Shown here one piece after another: positions 47,001-62,000 of a DNA stretch of 64,000 bases. The translations under genes were made by a program, and so were the position numbers. Numbering within the stretch: the stretch's first letter is position 1; the number at the start of each line of letters is the position of its first letter. Where the stretch lies: the NCBI GenBank assembly GCA_036345935.2, contig JADWOT020000001.1, positions 22,377,187-22,441,186 on the forward strand, written 5' to 3'. Source of the stretch: Taenia hydatigena (taxonomy: Eukaryota > Platyhelminthes > Cestoda > Cyclophyllidea > Taeniidae). The notes beneath the pieces were generated by a model, which was not told the origin of the DNA, searched no databases, and saw only the letters and a list, made by a program, of their open reading frames with translations.

Positions 47001-50000
47001 AGCCCGTATCTTCACACATGCGCCTTCTATTTGTGACATTTAATCGGAGCGCAGATTTACCAACTAAATGCATCCCACAGAGATGGGTACACACGCACAC
47101 GCACATCAACGTGGGGAAGATTTCAAATTTCTCGGTGTGCTCCTGCTTGACAGCAAGGGAGCAGTTAGAAAGAGAGCGACAAGCTTCATACCTGACCCTG
47201 AAATCTACCTGTTCTTCATCTCGCACTGTCAGATGTCAAATGAAACCATCTTTTTGGTTTTATTATGTTCAATTGATTCTTAGGGTAGAATAAGTTGGAG
47301 GCGAATGGAGGAAAAATGCGGACTGGTGGTTTGAATCAGCCTTATAAACCCCAAAGAGCTTTTTTATGTCAATACTGCAAAATTTGGCATGATACTGGGT
47401 TCTAAATCATTTATGGACCTCCACTTGCAGCTCTTGCCGAGGCCACTCATTGTAGAGGTTCCTGGGAGAAACAATGAACCCTAGTGCAATGAGCCACCTT
47501 TAAAAGTACACAGGTTCCAGCTGTGAATTAAACCCACGTTGAACCCTTGTTGTGTAGATTAAATTTAATCAAAAAAGGCTAAATTATGACTCTGACTACT
47601 ACACGCTTGGCGTTCACAAGTACGCTTTTCGCTTTAAAAATTTCAAGAATGCAAGAAAAGAAAACTTCTGAACTAACACTGCGATCTTGCATAATCATTT
47701 TTAAGTGGAGATGGGTAGGCATCCCCTTGCTTTAGAATCTTTCTAGAATGACTGCGTGATTTACTTAGTCTGATAAAAAGACACCTTGTAAGGGAATGTC
47801 TTCTTTCTACCCAATGATTGGCCAATCAGACTAACTAGGACGCTCGTTCCCTGGCGGGAGTAGGAGGTCACCGTCCGCTAGTAGGCAGGATAAGCGATTG
47901 TGTATGTTTCCTACCAGCTATCAAAACGTGCGAATTGCCTCAGTACTCGGCTTAATTTTTAAAAATTTTTTGTGTGTTAATGGTGAGTCAGAGGGCGTGC
48001 CTTTCTGCTAGCTCGCACAATGGCTGCGGAAGAAAGGTAGACACTTTAACGTGTTCAGACAGGGCCGCGCCATTGATGTTGGTTACGTTTTAATGGATCG
48101 TTAAATCAGAATAAGTGCTCAATCACAGGTTCGGACTTGGTTTGAACATGAAACGGTTATTTGTTGCATCTTTTGCGTTGCTCTGGTCTAACAAAAGGCG
48201 AAAAGCCCTCTTCGAACATAACACAATTTTTAAGATTTTCTTAGCTTTTTTAAAACGATATTTTAGAAAGACAGCACTAAAAGCAACAATCTTTAACTTA
48301 TACCTACTTTTAAGGCATTTATTTGAAAATCATGCTCGTTGTAAAATGGCTACTTAAATGAATTAAGCGACCGACGTGGTCCAATGGTATATCAGCTACA
48401 ACGCCATTCAAAACAGCCCCTTATGGCTGAATAGTGCCTAATCTCTTGCCATTAGGTAGATGAGGGAGCCTAATTTTCCTTAACTCTTTTAGTCCCAGAA
48501 TTCGACAGAAGATTACGGAGATCTGATAGGGCATCGTAAAGACACCTCATCTATTTTCGGCCCCAAAAGAAATTTGCAGGAAATCTGACACCATCATACC
48601 ATCCGTAATTAAGAAAAGGCAGTCAGCAGATTCCATTTCTCCTTCTTTATTGGGTCGCTATAAATAGGAGTTTGTTACAAGAAAATGGGCTATTTATTAA
48701 CGCAGTATGAGAAAGGCGTAACGGCGCAAATTCCATCAAAAGGAAAAAAGGAAGAGCGCTTATTTTATTCAGCATTTACCTGCCATTAGTTCATTATTTT
48801 TCGCAACTTAGCCTGTGAATCGTTTTCTTGCGATCGTTATATTTTTGTCATTGGAGACAGAGTAGATTAGAGAAGGCAATGAAATTAGTGGGAGGTTGCC
48901 TGCTACCCTCATTGACTGGGATTCGAGTAAGGAACGAATTGGGGCTCCATTAATGGTTTCTCACTATAAATAAGCAAAAAGGTTGGGGTTACACGGATGC
49001 CATTCCGATAAGATAAATAGCATCCGCAAGCCACGAGAAATCTGGAGGTGATGTTACCGATCTCCGTTACTATTACTAAGGCTTGAGAGACTCTTAATTC
49101 TGCTTAACGATTTTAAGAGAAATCCTTGATTTTACATGAAATTTCTTTGCATTTTAACGCTAACTGAAAAGCCACGTCCACGTAACCGCTGCAACGGGCT
49201 TTTGTTACTTTCACAAAGGAAATTCTGCAATTGTGGGAGTAAACAGCCCAGAAGAATTAGTCAGCGGAGCAGAGGGTCCTTTGTTCTCTAAGACATTATT
49301 TCCACTGTCTATTGCATTCTTTAATAAACAAACTTATTTAAGAATGATTCCCGCACACACCTGAAAGAGTTAAACTGCCTGAACCTCCCATAGTTTCTAC
49401 AAGGATCGCCACTTTGGTTGTATCACTTGTGCAAATCAAATACTTTCCGACGATTCTTGACTTTGCTTTGACAGACGGCCAGGGCATCTTACCTGTCACT
49501 GGGCTACTTCCTCCTTAAAGAGGCCCTCGAATTCATTTAGAGGGAAGTTAATTTTAGGGCTGCACCGAAGTCAAAACAAATCGTAGCAGAGCTTTTTACT
49601 CGATTTTTAATTTCAACTGTCCGGCAACTCACACATGGATGCATAAGCAAATTCTTCTTTTTAAAACAAAAAAAAGTACTTTAAAGTAGATGATGTCAAC
49701 AAACCCAGACACAGCCTTTTGCACGAGTCACGAGTCAATAAAAGTCGGACCGATGTTGAAGGTCAACAAAGCATCGTTTATCACCACAAATTCATTTTTT
49801 CTCTCACGATCTTAAAATGAAATGCGATAAAATTTACGTTTAAACTAACTTTGAAAGGAAATAAATCTTTCTGGCGGAAGTGCATTGAGTGTGGTAATTG
49901 TGAAATTGACGAGTGTAAGGAACGTTTATGTCCCACTAGTTAAAACTTTTTGCGTATCCAGTGATAATCAGTCCTATAATTCCAATCCTCCTTACTATGG

Positions 50001-53000
50001 GCCTATGAGGAGGTCCACTTTTGGATTATTTGCTGCACCATGAGATTAAAAGATAATCGCATTAGTAGAAGAGCATGACAACTAATGGCTTAGGCACTTG
50101 GATTCTACCATTCCTCTTCTTCATTTGGTGCGCTTTATAATTCTTTCATCTTTTGTTGTCCAAATTCTATACTTAAAAGGAAATGCCAGCCTTCACTGGC
50201 AGCGTCCCATGTCCCGGTCTAATTCTCAGTCCAACCAATGTCCGACATCGAGGCTCCTACGCGCGTACGGTCATGAGAGTGCGTTGTGCGGCGGAAGGGC
50301 AGGAAGGGAGGAACAACCGAGGTCTATTTGGACCCTAGTGACCTCAAACTGGTTCTCTTCTACAACTCTATGTAGACCATGGCTTAGCAACTCCGCTCTA
50401 GACGGTCTTCTTTCGGGATAAGTTATCAAATCTCACTGGGTTGTGGAGTTTCCGGATTCCACTTTTCCGTACCACCGTAGCCAAATGCCTCAAGCATTTG
50501 ATTGCACTGCCATCCGTTCCTCAGAGACATTTTCTTTCCCACCGCAGTGTATCTCTGATACGCGATCGTAAAATGTAGGATTTTCTTAAAATACCCATGA
50601 GAAAAATCACATGCTATCAAATCAAATTAGCATGAATTCACGGCATAAAAGTCAGCAGGACCTCCACCACTCGAAAGACAGCGCCGCTAAATATGATTCG
50701 GTAGGCCGAAACGAGGATCGATAAAGGCGGAGGGAATCGGTGCTAGCGGTGAATGACAGTGACAATATCTATTTTTGCCTTACGGATGATGAGAATAATG
50801 AGTTAACGTACCGATTTGGTTAGTGTGGATAAAATGCAGACCCTCATCTCCGCGCTACTGAGGTGTCAGAAAAACACTCAACATCGCAGATGCAATGCTT
50901 TTACAAGCAAATACGCCACATCATTAGGCCTGGCTGACTTTGTTTTTGTCTCTCAAAAATAATTCACTTTATTTTGTCAAAAAAAATTGCCAAATAGATG
51001 TGTGACGAGAAAATTTGAGCCAAAAAATAAGGGCTTTGTCTGCCTCTTATGCTGGTAGCGAGTGTTTTAGACAATTTTAGATTAATGGCACCACCAACAA
51101 AGAGGTCTCGCATTGGCTTGTCAATTAACAGGACTTCTAAACAATGAAATCATGTGTCAAAATGTAATTTAGGAATGTGCAGGTAGTAACCGCCCATACG
51201 ACACGAACCTCCTTCACACCAAAGCGGTGGTCACCCGACTCACCTCCCATTCCAATTCAGATCAGTCGACCAAGTGAGCGATTTTCCATTTGGCTTTAAG
51301 AAGTTTAAAATCTCAAGACTAACCTAAGCTTCGCGTTTATGTACTTTTGTGTAGAACAGCTGTACTTTTATTGTAAAATAAAAGCACCAACGGCAGAGAG
51401 ATTCATGAAGATGTTTTCACCCCAAAAGATGCCCTTCTCTCAGTCCTACCTTTAATCAAATGAGTACACTTGTTCTGGCTGATGACAATGACTCCAGTTC
51501 TTAAGTTGACATATCTATGTATTTAAAGGCCTGCATAACTCACCTGATCCTGCTGAATGCTACACAGTGGAGAGGGTTTCCAATTCGTTGTGCTATCCAC
51601 CAACGATGAATTCCCACCAATTTTTATTAAATGACTGACGGCAAACTTTTGGATGCTTAAAAGTGAGCATCCTGCACCTGCACCCTCCCTCCTGTCAAAA
51701 CAGCTTGACTAATGTCACACGGGACGAAGTGGTTTGAATACAATGTGCCGAAAGTAATGCGTTGAAGAGGTGAAGTTTAGACTCGCTTAAACAAAAACGG
51801 TTTTCTAGCGCAACTCCTATCATTTCATTTAATCGTTTCCCTTGGCTCTTCCTTTAAATAGCTTCAGAATGGTCCGAGCGTTTGTGGGATTTCCGGTGTG
51901 ACTCAATGTCTGTGAGAACCCCAAAAACAAGCGCTGGTTAATATGCATCAAAAGGTTTAGACAGATGTTGGTCGCTAGGGGTAGGAAAGCTTTCACCTAG
52001 CTATCATTCTCTTAAACCTTTATGAAGTAACTCAACCGTCCACCTTAGGAGGGAGTTTCACTTAATCCTCAAAACTGTTGGAGAGGGTGCGGCGCTAGCG
52101 GAGCTAACCACCTAGAAACCATTTGGATGTAGCGATGAATCACCGAAAGACAGATGCATCCCACAAGAGAGTGAAAGACTGGCATTTGCGATTTTTGTAA
52201 TGAAGAATTGCGTTTTACTAGCAACATTTCACGAGGGAGCCAAGGGCGCTAAGTGTTCATTGACAGCTGACAGATCAATCTGTCCGTCACTTCTTTCACG
52301 CATTAGACACAGGAGCTGGCTAAGTTGGTTACACTTCCATCTTTCAATGCCCGATCCAAACTTCTAAGTCTTCCTCGCAGAAACAGACATGAAAACTCCT
52401 TGTTGGGAAATGACCAGGACTAGTGAATCACTAGAACGAAAATCTTTTACGCCAGACTTCATGCCTTTATACAAAACCTCCCTGTAAGGCGGTTTACTCT
52501 TTACTCAGGACAGTAGGAAGAGAGAGACATGCTAAATCGTCTTGAACCTCCCCTCACATTTCATTAAGTGTTTATTATCACCTTTTCTTGGCACAAGATA
52601 GTCAATCAACTAAACCGAAATTAGAATTGACAGGTGCAGTTGGTTGATTATCACAGCCACACACATCCTGTTTACTGAGCTAAATTATCCCATTGTTATA
52701 ATCTTAGCTCCATCAAATCAGCAGTTCCTCCGATCCCCAGTCCAGCAGTCGTGAACCCCGTTCCTTCTCACTTAGCGGTGAGATGGCGGAGGTGGACGGT
52801 CACAGTCGATCCATCTCTCCCCCGCTCTCTCAGTCAGTCCGCCGTCCCTCCTCCTCCCTCGGCAGCGACGCGTTTCTCTCCCGGCCCACTAACCCATCGA
52901 CGCAGGATCTAGACCACGAAATTGATCTCCTGTTGGATGATCTCACCACTACCTGCCTTCAACAGGACCGCAGTAATCTCATTCGTGGAGGACCCAGCGG

Positions 53001-56000
53001 CACTCATCACTTCCCTCGCCGCTTTTCTACACCTTACCGACCGCGATGGGAACGAAATAGCAGAAGCGGAGGTGGAGTAGAAGTCTCACTGCCTGAGTTA
53101 GCCGCCTACTTGAAAGTCTGCAAGCCTCGTGCTTTTGGTATTAAGACCTATCGACGCTTCTATGTGGTGCTGAAGAAGACTTCCCTCCTCATGTTCAAGG
53201 TTAGTGATGTAACCTCACTAATTTTCAATTTTGTCCTCTCCTCAGGGTTGGAAACAAATCCCTCACTGAGATTTGTTGGATTCACGCGCCGATACATGTG
53301 TCAACCTTGCCAGAGTTGACTCTTCAATTTTGCGTCGTAACTTAATGCAAGCTTGATTCACTCATTTAGACTGATGTCTAAGATTAAAGCCACCATTAAG
53401 ATCCATTGTTCGGGAGACAAGACAATGCGATGTCTGACTTGACATGGCTGTCATAATTTAATGTTCAAATTAACTCTGTGTTAAACGACGCCTCAGAAGC
53501 TTCAGTCTCCACATCATCCATCACCGTGTCTACTGGATCACGTTGACTACTTGGCAACTTCTATGTATTTTAGTAATGCATGGTCCCCAACATTACTTTG
53601 GCTTATTATGACTGCAAAAAGGACTCAAACCTCCTCATTTTTGGAAATTGTGGGGCCTGTTTTGACTTTTAACATTATGGGTAGATCCAGCGTGTTCTTG
53701 ACATCGTTGTGAACGGCAAAAAGTCTGGTGGCGTCTCCTTCTCTGCTTCCGGCTTCAGATCCTACGATTGGGGCCACTGAGTGGGAAAATGTATTTTGAA
53801 TCTCAATGGTACGGAGAATGCTTACAAAGAATCAGCGTTCAAATTTTCCTTTGGTGGTCAGTGGAGTCCGCTGTGCTAAGGATATGTGTAAAAAGTTCTA
53901 ATCCGACGAGTTACCATTTTCACAGTCGGTTATCAAAGCATCAAATTGGAATTATGGAGATGATGACGTTTTCTTCCGAGTTCCTCCGTAATACGATGGT
54001 ACAGCATCCACGTTTGGCACTCGGGGGCTAGTAGACGCCATTAAACACCGAATGCGGTGGCTAATGTCATCGCTGGGAGCAACATTATCAACTGGACTGC
54101 ATCAAGTCAGTATTCGCCGATTCGTTTGCAAAGTTGCGTTAGCGATCTAGACGACGAAACCAATTTTATGACCAAATAAAGTTAGGAATGGCTCACCCAC
54201 ACGCACTGCGAAATGGGAACTACTCCGGTCTGCTGACGCAAAGCTAAAAATTAGTGATGTTATCTTGTTGGCCACTTTGCTGCGTAGACAGCGCTCCAAC
54301 TCTGCGAAACTCGTCGCGAAACCCTCGAACCAAGACCATGATGGTGAAGAACGATGATCACAATCAGTTTCTATTGCCTCTTTATGGTGGCTTCCATGAC
54401 GGAAAAGTAGGTGGTAAATAGCTCTTGACAGTCCTCTTGACAGCACCTCAAGCATGGGAGGTTACGCTATTCTAATTAGCAGCTCCAAAGTGTTGGGAAT
54501 CCAAGACTATTCCTTTTGAACTCATTTGAACTGCAGAGACCTCCTGGATGTAGCGGACAGGCCACTGGAAGTAGACAGTCTCAATGATTGCAGAACTTTG
54601 AGAGAAGAAGATCGCTATTAATCACCATCTTTGAGGGTTTTTGGAGACAATGTGAAGAGCATGATCATGCATGCACGCGTGAGTACAGACACGATTTTAG
54701 TGAATCGGTTGCACAACTTCTGTGCAAGGTGGTTCGTAAGGCAGGCATCAACTTTGATTTTCTGCTTCGTAGAGGTGATTCACATCTACTGTTTGCCTGG
54801 AGAATAAAATGCAGTGTCCACAAAGCCGACTGAAAACAATACTGGGACACAAATGCCATTCGAAGAGGCTGGAGGTGAATTTCTCTTTTTTAAAGCCAAG
54901 AAGTGATGGGGTTAATGGTAATAGCCTTGGACAGCAGTACATACCACCCGAGAGGTGTCACGTCAACAGCCTAACTTTCTGAGGTGCCAGCACACTAAAA
55001 AGTAATTATTTTTGTCATTTGACTCGATAAAAAGGAAAAGCGCTTAAAACACCAAGAAAGTGGTGGTTAAAGCGGTGTAATGCAGTGCCCTTTACAACAC
55101 TGACATCATGAATTAGGCAGATTCTCGGAGGAATGCGATCTCTCGTGGCTGCAGTACGGCAGAAATGGATGACAGAAACTAACTGACTATAATGCTATCT
55201 AAAGTACGTCTGCACAAGAGCCCGACAGGCCTTTGAAATGATTGAGAGTGCTGCACTTTGGATCAGTCCCTAGTAGACCTAATGCAGGAATGTACGCAGC
55301 GGATATTGCGAGCCCGCTGGAAATTGCTCCCTTTCAAACAATTGCTACCCAAAAATCCTCCAATCAGGGTTCTTTTGGCCTGCCAAATGGCCAGAGGATG
55401 GAGGCGTATTAATGCGTCTCCCTAACTTAGCAATAAACAAGTGGAGTTATTTGTTTGTCCAGTGCAACAGCAGCGCTACAAAAAGGGTCACAATCGAGCG
55501 TCACGTCCGTGCAATTAACATTGAGGAGAAAAGCGCGCGAAGCAGGGATCAAGCGCCTCTACCTAATTGCATTGAATGGAAAGTACGTACAGAGCGTCTG
55601 CCTGTCCTTTGTGCGCTCATGGCCAAGCATGACATCTAGGCAGATTTTGACGTCAACAATAGCTCTGAGCGTCGTTTTTAACGCCATGAAAAGCGAAATG
55701 AAGAATGGATCTGTAAGCAAGTGATGCTGTCACTAGAATGGATGGAAGACTTGGTCCTGTCTGCCCCTTCAAAGAATGTCTTTCAGGTGGGGAATAATGT
55801 ACCATTCAGGTACCATAGCAGCACCTTAAAGGCTTCTTTGGGCTGTCAAACTCATTAGACACAAAGTTTGACAGTTGAAGACAAACTAAAGCCAAAAATT
55901 TTCCCAGTTAGAGATGTATCACATTGTGAAAGTCATTTCCTGCCAAAAATTGCCTCTCGCCTACCTCCGACCCATTTCATTTTATTTTCCGTGTAGGCAT

Positions 56001-59000
56001 GAAGAAGGAAAGCAGTGTGTAGAATCGGCAATTTCGCAAACAGGAAACATTTGGCATAATGCTCTGTGAATGATGGATTGCACAATAATTGCACGCATCT
56101 GTGCCAAAAGTCGGGCTACAAGATGGTAGGCAAAAGAACATGGCTTTTCGCAGCTCCTCGACCTCCGATATTAAGGCAGCAAAAGTGGGAAATTCTGTTG
56201 GCAAACAGAAAACCTGGGAGAGGAACGAAAAGTCATTGCCTACTATTGCCAGCAATGCCCAAATGCAACATTTGCTGCTTCCCCCATGGGGATCACGTCG
56301 GCAGCAACAAATTCTCGGTGAATTGGATGACTGCCATTTAAAGTGCTGTAGCCTGGATTGAAGCATCGCTAGCATTAAGAAGCTTTCATATTAGGCTACT
56401 ATCCTATCTAGTGAAAAATTCCAGCTTTTGGATTACAAAAACGCGAAATTCGCCAATGCACGCCATAAGAAACCGATTCATTAGCTCGTTCCGATGTTTC
56501 ATGATCCGAATTTTTTGTTTTAATTGAAAGAATACTATTTTTTTAATTTTTGCTCGGGTTTCTCAAATAAATGACGCATTGTCAAAATTAAAATCGTCCG
56601 CCAAAAGGACACTTCTCTCTTCAACCAATCACCTACCACTCGGATCCGTGCTCTCATTGGCTGACCGAAAATAAAAATCGGGCACTCTCGAAAGTTGCAT
56701 TTGACTAGTCCAAAATAAAATCTGTCAACTTTCTATACCAGCATCATTCTCTAGGTGACCGTTTTAAAGGGTAATTGCAAAGTGACAAGGGGAATTCCAC
56801 CTAAGGAATAAATCAAGACAGCTATTGCCAGCCTCCCACCTTGTGGTATGCTTAGATGTGTCTTCCGGAGGTAATTCAACTTCCCTCCTTTTCTCCTTTC
56901 TCGAGAAGGCTTTAGCAGTAGATAACTATCCACCTTCAGGCGCCAAGACAGTGTGTTTCTGGACCTGTGACGATCTCTTTCTTAGATCCTACCCTCCTAT
57001 TTCTGCCATCATGAACTCTGTATTTTCAGACATTTGAGGAAACAGATCGTGTTAGTGTGATATGTTCGGTGTTCCTCTCTTCCACCTTAGTCTCTAGACC
57101 CTTAGAATGAAGGCACTCTTAATTGGGTAGAGATGTTTTGCTGTTAGACGTTGTCGGAGAACGTTTCCTCCTCTGACGCCAATACACCAGGGACTTCGTA
57201 CTTACTGCTTCCCACCCAAAAGCTTATCCATTACTAAAGTTCCATCTCTTGCCGAAGAAATTAAGATTAGATTAGATTTTGTGAGGCGCAAAAACACTAT
57301 TCCTATAAAACATGCATGCTCGCTGTGTAGTCTTTAAGCCCCGCTTTCCCTTTTCAGGTCTTATTAAGTCATTGCAATGCATTTGGCTCTCCCCTCTCTG
57401 CGACAATAATAACCTTTACCATAAGGTCAGGGCGCAATAAATTTGCCATTTGCGACGTGATTTGACAAATCTCAAGGCAATATTATGTCTTTTAGGCCCA
57501 AATGTTCAGCTCGTTTCCTAGCAGTCGGTTCAGTAGCATTGGCTCACTTCCCATACCTAAGGCAATAGAACTTCCGGTGCTCAATTCAGCCTACAATGGT
57601 AAAGGAGGTGTTCTCTTCAATGCCTAGCCTTCTACCAAAGCGACTTGTCTTCCACTATTTATCTGTTGTACACCCATGGCATGCGAACTCCGAGCTCCAT
57701 CCATTCTTGGGGTGTAGAATATGTTAAACTCGACGCCTATCCATTCACGTCATGTGAGGCCCTCAAAGTTGTCACGTCTCCCACTTTATTCGCCACGTTT
57801 GCATTCCCTGTTTTTGCCCTGACAATACGTGACCACATTGGTGCCTCTTCAAGAAGCATATTTTTGAATAAGTTGACCAAAAACGTTGTTTACGGCTATT
57901 GTAACATTGAAACAAAAATAGAATGTGGCCTTCCGATTAAGAAAAACAAGTTTTTTTTCAAAACTGACATTTCAAACAGTCTTTTATAACCCAAGGTGCA
58001 TGTGAACAACAACAGAATGAAAAAAAGTAAGGTGAACTTACATAGCTACCATCATACGCTTCACTTGCTCTAAATTTGTAAAAATATTTCCAAAATTTCA
58101 CATAATTGATGTTACATTTTTACTTACCGCTTATTTTTTTGTGAATTTGAAAATAACTGACAGGCTCAAGAGGACTATCAGAACTCTCAACCTCCGGTGG
58201 ATTCGGTGTGCCTCCTAGGTTGCGAGTCGTGGCCCGATCTCAGTCCCACCTCGGACCGCTACGCACTGCGAATCTTCACTCCCCTTATGAAGCAAACTCT
58301 TCCCCTCTCCAGCGCATTGCGAGCTGATAGCGGCGCAGTAGATGGTGGAGGCGTGGGAGAGGGCGATTCGGTGTCCCTGACTACGCGCCTGAAGCGTCGA
58401 GCCTCACTGCTCTCTCTCACTTCTCTCGGAGGTCTTAATGCGGTGTGTGGGCGTGCAGTGTCTCGCGCCAGTGGACTTCTCAATGAAATCATTCTCCGCC
58501 TGCCCGATGAGGCACACTACGTAGAGTGGGCTGCAGCTGTTCGCCTTGCTGGCAGTCTGTCTATCGGTTGCTCTGGCGCCGCCACACCCGAGACGGTGCG
58601 CCGACTATTCGAGGCGGAGAAGCGTGCCACCACGAGTCTGCTACAATTACTGACCCCATTGCCAATGAAGATAGCCTCATTGAGGACAGACGGTAAAAAT
58701 CCAGTTGGAGCAGCGGAAAGACTCTGGCTGCTACAAAACATCTCAGTCATTTTGCCATATCGACTAGCTGGAGAGCAGGCTGAGGGAGGAGGCACGGCGC
58801 AGGCCAAAGCTTCAGAACCAAATGCACCAACAACTGGCGCTTTACCGCCAGCCAAAGAAGAGGTTAGCAGTAGGCGCTTTTACCTTTTGAGGTTGCACTT
58901 GAGCTATATGAAAAGGGAGAGTGGAAACAGCCTTACGACAACTTGTTTACTGGCACATAAAACTCCATGGAGGCAAGTTTTTTTTCCATCCGCTAAGTCA

Positions 59001-62000
59001 GTTGCAATCATTACCGAGGTGCTGTCTCCTGCCAAGGCCACCTCCTGCATTGGCCTCAAAAGAACTCATTTAAGTGCGGAGAGGCATAAGTTGCTGGCAC
59101 AAAAATGTGGTAGATTACAATTACAAATGGCAGGTTACCATGGGGGTAAGGAGATGGAGGAGGGGGGAGGGGAAAGGGGAGGGGGAAGGGGAGGGAAGGA
59201 AAGTAAAAAGATTTTATGCTTTGCCTGAAAAACACACATTGGTGGTTTTTATGTATGCGTTGACTAGTAGCCACTAATTAACGCACCTTTATGCACACAA
59301 ACATCCCCGAAGCCTGTAATAAAAAAGATTACTTGCTCTGCTTAGCTCAAAACAGGACCAAACAACGCAAGTTCGCAACGGGTAGGGATTATATTGGGAT
59401 GCACCTTTTGGTGAAAATCTGATAAGAAAGGGCTCAAGATGTTGGGCAATTCCTCTAATAACTCGACGTAAATATGTTGTTAAGAGTACCAAATGGAGTA
59501 ATGGGGTCAAATCAGGCAGCACCTCTGTCTTTAAATGTGGAGAATTTAACCTCAAGACCATCTACTTCAGCTTTCTTTAGTTATATTAGTGTTTGGCACC
59601 TAGGGTTTTCGAATAGTAGCGGAGGCTAATCGCAAAGTTTGCCATCAACCCCACTGCTAAACTAATTCTTTTATCATTTGAAAAGGGCCAATCTTGAGGT
59701 GACGCCCAAAGAATTTTCAACAGCCCATCAAAAATGTCCCAAGTGACACTTGAATGTGTCGATTGAGCGCGTCTGCCCTAAGTTGTCTCGTTGATTAAAT
59801 AATACTCGTTAGTAAAAGTCGAAACTTTATTTCTTGGTAATTTGCTCAAGCATTGTTTGTCGTTTTAAGTAGTACGAGCCGGATCTTGAAGTGCTGTCCA
59901 TTATTTCCTTTGTAACAAGTTTTTTTGCATATTTTTTTGTGCGCACTTATATTTTGACCGCTACTAGCTCATCTATTTCAAAATTAATGCAATTTGAAAA
60001 GAAAGTTAAGCTTTTGCGCCGGAATATCCGGCGATGGAGGATTATTACTGTAAAGAGCCAACCAAAATTTGTTCTGCTTCGACAACTATTAAAGCCCTGT
60101 CAGTTAAACCGCATCTTAAAACCAACTTCTCGTTAAATTATTTTAGTTTTCTTCTTATGCTCCACTAAAATTATTTTGACTAATGACCTTCAATGCTCCC
60201 GAATTTGCAAACTTTTCGTTCGGCATACTTTGCAAGACTACTTTTGGAGTCCCCTTTAGAACCCTAGTTTTTGTCACAAATGTACTGCCCTCATCACGGT
60301 CCGCCTTGCAAAAGGCCGTGCGTCCCACGAAATGCTTTAATATTCATTGGGCGTCACAGGCATGTAACGCTGATGGCAAGCGTTTTAGGCGTCATTCGCT
60401 CACGTAGAGTAAACAACGGGTTCGGCTGCAGCTTTTGATGTCGCGTTTTATAGCAAAAAGTCGTCAATTTTTCACTTCATCGAAATGAACCTTTAATTTA
60501 ATGTTCCGAGAAAAATTAGACTCTCTAGAAAATGATGTAATTTGGATCAAAGGCAGCCTACAGGGAAGAAGCAAAATGCACAACCACCCTGAAAACTTAG
60601 GCTTCGCCCTTATTTATAGTTTAAAACCCTCTTTGCCTCACGGATGACTACTCCACTGTTTTGTTAATGTATCGGTGGGGCCGAAAAGGGTGTCATCTTT
60701 GGCACTTTCAGTTGATTGTGAGGCCTGTTCCACCTCTTAACTTTGATTGCAATGTTGAGCGTTTTAACAGATTGTTTGATTTATAGACAATTTCGTATTG
60801 GCTGGAGGACTGTTTACTTTAGTGTCTTAAATCATCATGCCTTTCATCTGATCCAAAAGCAACTGTTTTTTAGTTTATCCTCACAAACAGTTAAGTTACT
60901 TTTTTTGAGTCTGGCAAAGCTATGTTTGAGAGATGCTGAAAACAATGTTTGTTTATGATACTTACCCTTTGTTTGGTGCAGTGTTATCCGATTCTTGTTC
61001 TAACCGGCACGACTTGCAATTTTCACAGGTAACCTTTTAGAGAATCCCAACACGAGAAGGATGATTTCCCGCTGTTAGCACTGTGAATTGTCGACTTCTC
61101 CTCAATCCAAACACTACCGTTTATTTTCACTACTGCAGATTTTTTGCTGCTCTGTCCAGACAACAACCCCCTCTCCATCGCTTGCTCGCTATCTATTCAG
61201 ACTTGCATCTCTCCTGACCACGTGTAGGGTGTGTAAAACGGCGCGTAAATTAGCTTCTAAACACCTCGTCAGATAGACCTCCACCCGCAGCGAGGGCTAA
61301 AACAGTTGCGTGCGTTTGTGTGTGTGTTGCGCCATTCGACTGATCAAGAACAATTGTTCCACTTGACGAGGCCCTCTCTTGAACGCGTGGGCTGACCAAA
61401 CACTGCATTCCTTTGCACAAGAGGCCTACAAGACAAAAGTGGGGTTAGATTTAAATACCTAGATCCTGCTTATTTAAAAAGGTGATATTTTAGCTGGTTG
61501 TGCTCCCAATATTTGCAAAAGTCCTTCACACAATATAGTCAGTGCTGAGGTACTGGAATTTTCCTTATAGATACCATAGCTAGAATGCATAATAGGGCTT
61601 TCTTTCTGCTACTTTTCCAATAAAACAAACCAACTCTTGAGGTGTTAATTTCGGAGTTTATTGCAATCACCTGTAATCTGATCTCGTCCAACTTCATGCA
61701 TTAAGTCCTCGAGGTGAGGGCTGCTGTGACAATCGTGTGAAATTTTTTTTGGCAATTAGGACGCTTGAAGTGATGTGTGTTTGTGTTTAACCTGTTGGCA
61801 GCCTCTCACTTGGCATCGCATTTAGCTTGTTGTGACGAACAGTGGTCCTCTTATTTGCAGTCATTCCACTTCCACCACGCCTTCTCATTATAATAAATTA
61901 AGTTTGGAATGGTAGAACATTTAAACAAAATCAGTGCGTATCATTTAAATGAGAAAATTAACGTTTTGCTATAAAATAGGAATTTCTAATTGCTACTTAA

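Noticed and set aside
48368..48450. tRNA-like sequence (TGGTCCAATGGTATATCAGC resembles a D arm)
   Set aside because: Only the A-box half is present; no anticodon or T arm and no acceptor stem.
54147..56375. Several 60-130 codon frames in kindlin intron 2 as nested genes
   Set aside because: No domain, start context or splice support; overlapping frames on both strands suggest chance or old debris.
58863..59228. Continuation of the kindlin exon 3 frame to 59228
   Set aside because: The extra residues do not align with kindlins, and splicing at 58862 to 62306 restores the F3 domain in phase.
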